This document shows, one piece after another, positions 7,927-12,312 of a stretch of DNA of 12,859 nucleotides. Position numbers and translations under genes: made by a program. The first letter of the stretch is position 1; each line of letters starts with the position of its first letter. The DNA is from a bacterium (GTDB taxonomy: Bacteria; Patescibacteriota; Patescibacteriia; UBA1558; GWA2-36-10). A model generated the notes under the pieces. The model saw only the letters and a list, made by a program, of their open reading frames with translations, ran no database searches and had not been told where the DNA came from. The stretch is from contig JAUYFP010000027.1 in NCBI GenBank assembly GCA_030690875.1, forward strand, positions 1-12,859, given 5' to 3'.

Positions 7927-8637
7927 TTAAATACTTTTTAAATAATAAATAACTTTTTTTATAAAGACTTCATAATCATTTAAAACAATAGCTTCACCAA
8001 AGCTATTTGATATATTAGTAGATGGTTGAATCTTAATATTACTCTTACCTAAATAATTTTTAATATACTGCGATCTAGTTGTTATTTTATTATGCACGCA
8101 TTTTGGGAATTTAATAATGAATAACAATGTCTTTATTGGAGTATGCAAATATGTATCTATATTATCATTTGATAATACAATGTATTTATTAATATTATTA
8201 TTTGTTATTTTTTCCCATTTTGTTATTTTTCTTTTATTATCATAATATGGCATTTCTTCCGGCAAAATAAAAATTTGAAAATATTTTTTTCTATTGGCCC
8301 GAATATTTGCTGTTTCACCCAACATATTTTCAAAATAATTGTTAGAATTTTGGGCATAATTATTCATAACAAATTTAACTCCAATACCAGCAATATCTTT
8401 TTCTTTTTTTGAAATTAATATGTCAACGACTTTTTCCATATATCGGCCGTCTAATTTCCCTTCTTTGCCATCACCAATACCAAGAGCTTTTATCAAATAA
8501 GAGTCGCCAAGTTTATTTTGTATGTCCTGGGCAATCTCCTTATGAAGTATTTTTAATTTTTCATTACTTCTTGAAGATGTTTGCAAAAATCTAATAAACG
8601 ACTTCGCCACTAATTGTAAAAATTGATGATTGTTCAT
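7927..8637 (-). CDS. Candidate type II restriction endonuclease of the adjacent methyltransferase
   Basis: A 236-residue protein that I call an endonuclease mainly from its place: it starts inside the last 47 bases of a DNA adenine methyltransferase gene, the usual arrangement of type II systems. A possible PD-(D/E)xK core is Asp72 (VVDILI) followed by GIGVKF with Lys88; the acidic residue normally two places before the Lys is Gly86, so the assignment is tentative. The most striking stretch is QNSNNYFENMLGETANIR (residues 96-113), which looks strongly conserved but which I cannot tie to a named enzyme. No HNH or GIY-YIG motif is seen. Codon use is very AT-rich (AAA, ATA, TTA, AAT), like the methyltransferase and unlike the kor genes, in keeping with transfer of the pair. 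No Shine-Dalgarno site is visible; translation may be coupled through the overlap. Confidence 0.6.
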   Translation of the reverse strand: MNNHQFLQLVAKSFIRFLQTSSRSNEKLKILHKEIAQDIQNKLGDSYLIKALGIGDGKEGKLDGRYMEKVVDILISKKEKDIAGIGVKFVMNNYAQNSNNYFENMLGETANIRANRKKYFQIFILPEEMPYYDNKRKITKWEKITNNNINKYIVLSNDNIDTYLHTPIKTLLFIIKFPKCVHNKITTRSQYIKNYLGKSNIKIQPSTNISNSFGEAIVLNDYEVFIKKVIYYLKSI

Positions 8638-10069
8638 AAAAATTTTTTCTAAGTTTATATACTAAAAATTTTTGTAATTCAGCAGAAGAAAATGTGTAAT
8701 AACCTCCACTTTTATAATTTTTTAAAAGCTTCACATACTCTAAAAATTCATTACTCCGAATAACCTCTTTTATCTCATCAAAAGTATAATCTGTTAAAAT
8801 ATATAAGCCACTATATACACCACATCCAGCCGGCACCATGTCCATTTTTATACTATTTATGTCCTTGATAATAGTATTTATTGCGATTTTATCTTTAAAA
8901 ACATCTTTTATTGCTTGCGTTCTACCAAATAAAAACCACTGCCCACTGTCTGTAAGGCTTCTTTTTTCAAGCAAATCTCTATTCTCCTGTAAATAATTAA
9001 AAACACTAGGATTATTTTTAATCTGTGATATGCTTAGCGGTCTGCCAACGTTATCATAAGGGAAAATGCATTTTCGCCATTTGCCGGTTGAGGCTTTATA
9101 AACATCTATCGTATAATTATCAAATTTAAAATCACCAATAAATATATTGTCAGCAAGAGTGGCAAAACCATTTTTTACAGAAATTTTTTTTAATATGTTT
9201 CTACTATAATTCTCAATATTACGAAGTAATAATAAACTGTCCTTTTTTGAAAGATATATGTTCCCATTTATAAAAATTTCAGAATAATTTAAAACTTCAT
9301 TTTTTAGCGGCGTCTTACCCTTTTCATCATATGTATAATATTCAATATCATCATTTTTCTCACCCATTTCAAACAATGTTATCATTGTATAAGTAGTTGC
9401 ATTAAAAGGTTGAAAGTGTCCCAAATCAATAACTTTTGTCAAATTTTTGTTATCAAAAATATATTTTCTAAAATTATTACCCGCCCTACTTTTCAGACAA
9501 GAACTTGGAGTAATCAAACACATTTTACCATTATCATTCAACATCTTCAATCCAATTTCAAAAAAAACAATATATAAATCAGTCATCCCGTTTTCGCTAA
9601 AAAAATATTTTTTAACTTCTTTATAACTATCCGCAAGATTATGTACTCTAACGTAAGGCGGATTTCCAACTACAAAATCCATCTTCTTATAAAATTTATT
9701 GACTGTCAACGTATCTGCACAAATAATATCCCAATCTACATTAGCAATTTCGAACTTTTTAAGCTCATTATTTAAATTCACAATGCATTTTTTTTGCTCT
9801 GATTCTTCTATTTCAATGCCATGAATAAATTTCTCTAAATGATCTTTTAACTCTTCTTTCTTAGCTGAACCATACTTTTTTAAAAAAGAAGAACAATATC
9901 TATTTATAACACCAATTAAAAAAGCGCCGTCCCCACAGCTATTATCAATAATATTTTTTTCTAAAATATCACCATTATAGCCAATAAAATCTAAAATATT
10001 ATCAACAATAAATTTAGGAGTATAAATTCGTCCTTTACTTTTTACACTATCTTTTGATTCTTTCTCCAT
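8591..10069 (-). CDS. Type II DNA N6-adenine methyltransferase (gamma-class, TaqI/Eco57I-like)
   Basis: Methylates adenine N6 in a specific DNA sequence with S-adenosylmethionine and so protects host DNA from the partner endonuclease. In 492 residues the motifs run in gamma-class order: motif X GRIYTPKFIVDNIL (13-26), motif I IDNSCGDGAFL (41-51), an acidic motif II (GIEIEE, 84-89), motif III ICADTL with Asp119, and motif IV NPPY (136-139). The C-terminal half carries the features of a TaqI-like target-recognition domain: NGFATLADNIFI, a KWR block and FGRTQAIKD. The recognition sequence cannot be read from the protein. No controller gene is seen. The gene starts just downstream of the small-protein unit's terminator and overlaps the endonuclease gene by 47 bases. 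Its strong AT bias suggests acquisition from outside. Confidence 0.88.
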   Translation of the reverse strand: MEKESKDSVKSKGRIYTPKFIVDNILDFIGYNGDILEKNIIDNSCGDGAFLIGVINRYCSSFLKKYGSAKKEELKDHLEKFIHGIEIEESEQKKCIVNLNNELKKFEIANVDWDIICADTLTVNKFYKKMDFVVGNPPYVRVHNLADSYKEVKKYFFSENGMTDLYIVFFEIGLKMLNDNGKMCLITPSSCLKSRAGNNFRKYIFDNKNLTKVIDLGHFQPFNATTYTMITLFEMGEKNDDIEYYTYDEKGKTPLKNEVLNYSEIFINGNIYLSKKDSLLLLRNIENYSRNILKKISVKNGFATLADNIFIGDFKFDNYTIDVYKASTGKWRKCIFPYDNVGRPLSISQIKNNPSVFNYLQENRDLLEKRSLTDSGQWFLFGRTQAIKDVFKDKIAINTIIKDINSIKMDMVPAGCGVYSGLYILTDYTFDEIKEVIRSNEFLEYVKLLKNYKSGGYYTFSSAELQKFLVYKLRKNFYEQSSIFTISGEVVY

Positions 10070-10074
10070 ATATT

Positions 10075-10086
10075 ATTATATAACAT
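10075..10086 (-). promoter_or_regulatory. Possible promoter of the restriction-modification pair
   Basis: The minus strand reads ATGTTATATAAT. TATAAT (10080-10075) would place the transcription start on or beside the methyltransferase ATG (10069), that is, a leaderless mRNA. TGTTATATA can also be read as an extended -10. A second candidate -10, TAAAAT at 10103-10098, would give a leader of about 20 bases. AT-richness makes chance matches likely. Confidence 0.3.
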
Positions 10087-10130
10087 CATTTTCCCATATT
10101 TTACCCTAAAAGTAAATAAAAAATTAAAAC

Positions 10131-10176
10131 AAAAAACGCCTCGCCCCTCACTGCTGCTTGCAGGGCAAGGCGAGGC
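10131..10176 (-). terminator. Rho-independent terminator of the small-protein unit
   Basis: GCCTCGCC (10138-10145) pairs with GGCGAGGC (10169-10176) in an eight-pair GC-rich stem, with an inner CTGC/GCAG stem (10151-10154 with 10160-10163). On the minus strand it is followed by a single G and then TTTTTT. It begins 7 bases past the stop of the 55-residue gene at 10183 and shields the restriction-modification genes from that transcript. Confidence 0.8.
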
Positions 10177-10182
10177 ATCTTC

Positions 10183-10350
10183 TCATGGAGAATCTTTGTT
10201 ATTTAATGCTTTGTCTTTTATATTATTATTGTTTAATTCTTCTTGCGCCATCAATTCATTAGGCGTAGCTTTAATTATTTCGTTGGCCGGTTCTTTTATT
10301 ATTTGCCTATCTTTGGCATTTTTGCCAAAGATTTTGTTCCAAAAACTCAT
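10183..10350 (-). CDS. Small hydrophilic protein, 55 residues, unknown function
   Basis: I do not recognise this protein. It begins MSFWNKIFGKNAKDRQ, an amphipathic start with two aromatics and a basic patch, continues EPANEIIKATPNELMAQEEL and ends in an Asn/Lys-rich tail (KALNNKDSP, stop TGA). It has no membrane helix or Cys. Support for a real gene comes from its fit between an A-rich leader typical of this window and a strong terminator 7 bases after its stop on the same strand, and from amino-acid composition like that of the neighbours. GGAG lies 20 bases before the ATG, too far for a normal ribosome site. It would be the last gene of the unit that begins at the promoter 10922-10950. A hydrophobic frame on the opposite strand covers the same bases and is judged a shadow. 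Confidence 0.5.
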   Translation of the reverse strand: MSFWNKIFGKNAKDRQIIKEPANEIIKATPNELMAQEELNNNNIKDKALNNKDSP

Positions 10351-10409
10351 AATTTTTATTTTAATATTTTCTCCGATCTCGGCTAATAGCCAGGATGGAT
10401 CTTTTGACG

Positions 10410-10451
10410 CTTACGGCTTAAATTGTCTCCCCTAACAATATAAGGCGTAAG
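10410..10451 (-). other. Strong imperfect hairpin, possible structured RNA element
   Basis: CTTACGGCTTAAATTGT (10410-10426) and ACAATATAAGGCGTAAG (10435-10451) pair at 15 of 17 positions around an eight-base loop. On the minus strand, the transcribed one, the loop reads TAGGGGAG, which resembles a Shine-Dalgarno core. No T-run follows on either strand, so it is not a simple terminator. It sits between two small genes of the unit and covers the last codons of the tiny frame at 10432-10494. A role in mRNA processing, ribosome access or as an independent small RNA is possible. Confidence 0.5.
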
Positions 10452-10494
10452 GTGCCCAGCTAAAAAGCATGAGCACATAAATTGTTGCTGACAT
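10432..10494 (-). CDS. Possible 20-residue hydrophobic peptide
   Basis: A short frame, MSATIYVLMLFSWAPYALYC, that could form one membrane segment. It is preceded by an A-rich leader like the neighbouring small genes and is in line with two small membrane proteins upstream in the same transcript. Against it, the frame is very short, has no Shine-Dalgarno site, and its last six or seven codons are part of a strong hairpin that may be the real feature here. Treat it as a hint only. Confidence 0.2.
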   Translation of the reverse strand: MSATIYVLMLFSWAPYALYC

Positions 10495-10534
10495 TTTATT
10501 TTTGTTTTTATTTTTTAGAAAACTAGAGCGCTAA

Positions 10535-10657
10535 TTAAACCGCTACTAAATATATTAACCCAAAAAGGAACAAGACTAAAATTGCCCAATTCTCATGACT
10601 CGCTACTCGCGGATTACAATAAAATCCGGCTAAGCGGAAAGATTTTACTTCTTTCAT
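10535..10657 (-). CDS. Small membrane protein B, 40 residues, likely paralogue of the gene upstream
   Basis: Function unknown. The layout is a short N-terminal part (MKEVKSFRLAGFYCNPRVAS) followed by HENW and one C-terminal membrane helix (AILVLFLFGLIYLVAV). It aligns without gaps to residues 14-50 of the 55-residue protein directly upstream: 12 of 37 positions are identical (V, S, F, L, S, W, A, L, L, G, L, V), and several others are conservative (K/R, D/E, V/I), with the same 20-residue distance from the first Val to the Trp before the helix. The tail would place the C-terminus in or across the membrane with few residues outside. An upstream in-frame ATG at 10726 would add 23 residues that overlap the other gene; the start at 10657 is preferred because it leaves a 17-base gap and matches the paralogue. 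An A-rich leader precedes it; no Shine-Dalgarno site is seen. Confidence 0.55.
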   Translation of the reverse strand: MKEVKSFRLAGFYCNPRVASHENWAILVLFLFGLIYLVAV

Positions 10658-10674
10658 TTTATTTTGCTTAATGA

Positions 10675-10842
10675 TTAGATTGTTGAACCAACCACCATCA
10701 TCAGGACAAAAGCCCCTAGCGCACATAGGCCTAATACAGCCCAGTAATCACTACTTCTTAGACTTTGATCCCCTGGTTTGATGATTAGCTTAAACGATTC
10801 TACTTTGTTGTTGAGAAGCATAAAGATAAAATTATTCTCCAT
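10675..10842 (-). CDS. Small membrane protein A, 55 residues, likely paralogue of the gene downstream
   Basis: Function unknown. After MENNFIFMLLNNK it carries VESFKLIIKPGDQSLRSSDY (residues 14-33), then Trp34 and one C-terminal membrane helix (AVLGLCALGAFVLMMVVGST) that ends the protein. Residues 14-50 align without gaps to the 40-residue protein encoded downstream, with shared V-x-S-F-[KR]-L, a shared Ser, W-A-[VI]-L and the Gly of the helix. Two tandem related frames with conserved spacing argue that both are real genes. It is the first gene after the promoter at 10922-10950, about 75 bases from the expected transcription start, with a hairpin plus T-run in the leader. A small membrane toxin, a membrane-stress peptide or a partner of a larger membrane complex are all possible; nothing in the sequence decides. 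Confidence 0.6.
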   Translation of the reverse strand: MENNFIFMLLNNKVESFKLIIKPGDQSLRSSDYWAVLGLCALGAFVLMMVVGSTI

Positions 10843-10865
10843 TTATATATTAAAGTGTTGGGGCT

Positions 10866-10902
10866 AAAAAAAATCGGCCATTCCCACTAGCGGAACGTAG
10901 CC
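10866..10902 (-). promoter_or_regulatory. Leader hairpin with T-run, possible attenuator
   Basis: In the transcript from 10922-10950, GGC (10902-10900) and TTCC (10895-10892) pair with GGAA (10884-10881) and GCC (10878-10876), with a small internal loop, and are soon followed by eight T (10873-10866). It lies between the promoter and the first small gene, so it could end transcription early or release a short RNA. The stem is short and interrupted, so the call is weak. Confidence 0.35.
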
Positions 10903-10921
10903 AATTTCCCTTACATGTTTA

Positions 10922-10950
10922 ATAATAGCACAAAAAATCGCTTTTGTCAA
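10922..10950 (-). promoter_or_regulatory. Near-consensus sigma-70-type promoter of the small-protein unit
   Basis: On the minus strand the sequence is TTGACA (10950-10945), a 17-base spacer and TATTAT (10927-10922), with TGC directly before the -10 (extended -10). A perfect -35, ideal spacing and an extended -10 make it the strongest promoter in the window. Transcription would start near 10915 and run through the small genes to the terminator at 10131-10176. Confidence 0.75.
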
Positions 10951-10972
10951 GAAAAATAAATATAGCCCAATA

Positions 10973-10984
10973 TCCAGCGCTGGA
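10973..10984. promoter_or_regulatory. 12-bp perfect palindrome upstream of the small-unit promoter
   Basis: TCCAGCGCTGGA is a perfect palindrome whose near edge lies 22 bases upstream of the -35 of the promoter at 10922-10950. The site could bind a dimeric regulator; the position would suit an activator. It may also be chance. Confidence 0.3.
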
Positions 10985-11024
10985 ACTTATTTATTTATCT
11001 AAGATTAATTAACACCACGTCCCG

Positions 11025-11063
11025 CCCCGTAAAATTGAGCATTAGCGAAATTTGTAGGGGGGG
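11025..11063. repeat. CCCCGTAAAA...ATTTGTAGGGG palindromic element, copy 2
   Basis: The block begins CCCCGTAAAATTGAGC and ends AAATTTGTA followed by seven G (11057-11063). Its ends form an imperfect inverted repeat. It resembles the block at 6018-6048 at both ends and differs in the loop. It stands out as a GC-ended island in AT-rich non-coding DNA. Confidence 0.4.
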
Positions 11064-11077
11064 TCAAGAAAAAATAC

Positions 11078-11120
11078 AAAAAAGAAAGCCCCGAGCGTCA
11101 ACGAATCGACACACGGGGCT
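11078..11120 (-). terminator. Rho-independent terminator of the orphan-family gene
   Basis: AGCCCCG (11087-11093) pairs with CGGGGCT (11114-11120); the loop contains a further partial pairing, GTCAACGAATCGAC. On the minus strand the stem is followed by TTTCTTTTTT and, after GTA, a further T-run. It lies 70 bases past the stop of the gene at 11190. Confidence 0.8.
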
Positions 11121-11189
11121 AATTTCACACTCCTTACTCAGCTCAAGGGTTAAAGCTGAATTTGGAAATGTTATCCCACAAAGCAGGCC

Positions 11190-11900
11190 TTAAGAAAATA
11201 CTTGACGAGCGCGCAGATCGTCATAGGCATGACCAGGACCACACCAGTTGATGTGGAGCTTACTGTCGTTAGCATCATAATGAACGAGTGGCACGCGGCC
11301 ACCGCGGTAACGCGAACCAGCGCAAAGCGTCTGATTCTGATTATCCAGATGCTGACGAGTCTCGCTGTGGTACTTGAGACCGTAAACCAGCCGCTCAAGA
11401 AAAGTCATACAGTTGATACCCAGTTCACTGAGCTTATTGGCCGAGAGATTTTTCAATTCCTCATCAGCCTCTTCCCGCTCGCGAATATAGAACGCATAGC
11501 TCTTATCCGTCTGACGGATATTCTCAGTAATCTCCTCAGCCAAATCTCCCTGATAATCAGCAACTTGAAAGCAGTCGCGCATACCTTTCATTACACGCCA
11601 AATATTCAAATCTTTGGGAATGAAAATAAGGCGACCAAAAGCAAAAGATGGATTGTTGGGAATTTGCACATCCGAAAAGTCCACTGTCAAGTGGAAATAC
11701 TCACGATAAAACCCCTCCCACTCCTGACGAATTTCCGAAATGATAAAAGGGTTTTCCCGGCGCAAAAACCTACCCAGCTCTGACCACCACCGCGGAGCTC
11801 TGCGGCTAGTTAGCTTTACCAGAAGGTCATAAAGCATACCCAGCTTTTCCTCTGGGAGCTCTACGAGCTTCTTGACGATTTGACCGAGCATTTCCAACAT
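11190..11900 (-). CDS. Uncharacterised protein of a CPR-type family, 236 residues
   Basis: Function unknown. It opens with MLEMLGQIVKKLVELPEEKL, a helical segment, and has a central block EGFYREYFHLTVDFSDVQIP followed by FAFGRLIFIPKDL. The most marked block is YAFYIREREEADEELKNLSA, then a helix (TFLERLVYGLKYHSETRQHL), LCAGSRYRGG, a short beta-rich part with NWCGPG, and the end LRARQVFS. From memory only, blocks of this kind recur in many unannotated Patescibacteria proteins, often several per genome. No signal, membrane segment or known catalytic motif is seen. The start at 11900 is chosen for AAGGGAG seven bases upstream; in-frame ATGs at 11981, 11972 and 11933 lack such a site. The gene is richer in GC than its neighbours and stands alone between two hairpin terminators. 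Confidence 0.75.
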   Translation of the reverse strand: MLEMLGQIVKKLVELPEEKLGMLYDLLVKLTSRRAPRWWSELGRFLRRENPFIISEIRQEWEGFYREYFHLTVDFSDVQIPNNPSFAFGRLIFIPKDLNIWRVMKGMRDCFQVADYQGDLAEEITENIRQTDKSYAFYIREREEADEELKNLSANKLSELGINCMTFLERLVYGLKYHSETRQHLDNQNQTLCAGSRYRGGRVPLVHYDANDSKLHINWCGPGHAYDDLRARQVFS

Positions 11901-11907
11901 GGTCAGT

Positions 11908-11914
11908 CTCCCTT
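11908..11914 (-). promoter_or_regulatory. Shine-Dalgarno site that decides the start at 11900
   Basis: AAGGGAG on the minus strand lies 7 bases before the ATG at 11900. It is the only clear ribosome binding site in the window; the other genes have A-rich leaders without one. Confidence 0.7.
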
Positions 11915-12000
11915 GTTGTAAGGTGCTAAACATTACCTCGACCCATTTCGAAGTAATATAAAACAATGCCATATACAACAAAATATGTCAAACAGGTAAA

Positions 12001-12023
12001 AAATCAACCTCGCAGGTTGATTT
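12001..12023. terminator. Perfect 10-bp hairpin between divergent genes, terminator-like
   Basis: AAATCAACCT (12001-12010) and AGGTTGATTT (12014-12023) pair perfectly around CGC. On the minus strand the stem runs straight into TTTTTT; on the plus strand it is followed by ACTTTTT. It lies about 100 bases before the start of the minus-strand gene and 66 before the ferredoxin gene, so it ends no visible gene. It may insulate the cassette at 11190-11900, or act as a protein-binding site that overlaps the edge of the promoter at 12046. Confidence 0.55.
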
Positions 12024-12045
12024 ACTTTTTATCAATAATCAGTTA

Positions 12046-12054
12046 TGTTATAAT
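12046..12054 (+). promoter_or_regulatory. Extended -10 promoter for ferredoxin and cysteine desulfurase
   Basis: TGTTATAAT is a perfect -10 with the TGn extension; the -35 place (12026-12031, TTTTTA) is poor. Transcription would start near 12061, after the ATG at 12059, which rules that start out and supports the one at 12089. Confidence 0.6.
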
Positions 12055-12088
12055 AAGTATGCTTAAAATAACCATTAAACAACTATAT

Positions 12089-12310
12089 ATGAAGATAGAA
12101 GTAGATCGAGAGCTTTGCACCAGCGTGGCCACCTGTATTGCCGTTGCTCCCAATACCTTTGAATTGGATGAAGAAGGCATTGCCATAGTCAAAAATCCCA
12201 AGGGCGACACCGAAGAAACAATTTTGCAGGCGGCCAAAAGCTGCCCAGTAAATGCCATCATTATCTATGATGACGCCGGCAAGCAAATATATCCGGAATT
12301 AAAAAAATAA
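12089..12310 (+). CDS. Small single-cluster ferredoxin
   Basis: A 73-residue cytoplasmic electron carrier. Cluster ligands are C10 and C16 (ELCTSVATC) and C52 (KSCPVNAI). The middle Cys of the usual CxxCxxC is Val13, so three Cys remain and a [3Fe-4S] cluster, or a [4Fe-4S] cluster with a non-Cys ligand, is expected. The acidic stretch FELDEEG (24-30) fits the family, in which the sequence between the first and last Cys groups is a single insert. Longer in-frame starts exist upstream (11966, 12059) but lie before the predicted transcription start and add no family sequence. It is 2 bases from the cysteine desulfurase gene and thus co-transcribed with it. It may accept electrons from KorAB, or serve in iron-sulfur assembly; the sequence does not decide. 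Confidence 0.88.
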   Translation: MKIEVDRELCTSVATCIAVAPNTFELDEEGIAIVKNPKGDTEETILQAAKSCPVNAIIIYDDAGKQIYPELKK

Positions 12311-12312
12311 TC

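Larger units (their letters stand above)
10843..11189. other. 347-base region without a gene: leader, promoter, palindromes and terminator
   Basis: No convincing frame lies here on either strand. From left to right it holds the leader hairpin of the small-protein unit, its promoter, a 12-bp palindrome, a GC-ended imperfect palindrome with a run of seven G, the terminator of the gene to the right, and that gene's 3' untranslated stretch with another 6-bp hairpin (TCAGCT 11138-11143 with AGCTGA 11154-11159). Confidence 0.6.

Noticed and set aside
7896..7928. AATAAAC...GTTTATT inverted repeat after the endonuclease gene
   Set aside because: The stem is AT-rich with a bulge, includes the stop codon and has no T-run, so I do not call it a terminator.
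10196..10435. Hydrophobic plus-strand frame of 79 residues that looks like a small membrane protein
   Set aside because: It begins with TTG, has no ribosome site, and covers the minus-strand 55-residue gene and hairpin; the terminator beside it works on the minus strand. AT-rich antisense frames often look hydrophobic.
11202..11783. Plus-strand frame of 193 residues opposite the orphan-family gene
   Set aside because: It has no family features, while the minus strand has a Shine-Dalgarno site, conserved-looking blocks and a terminator.
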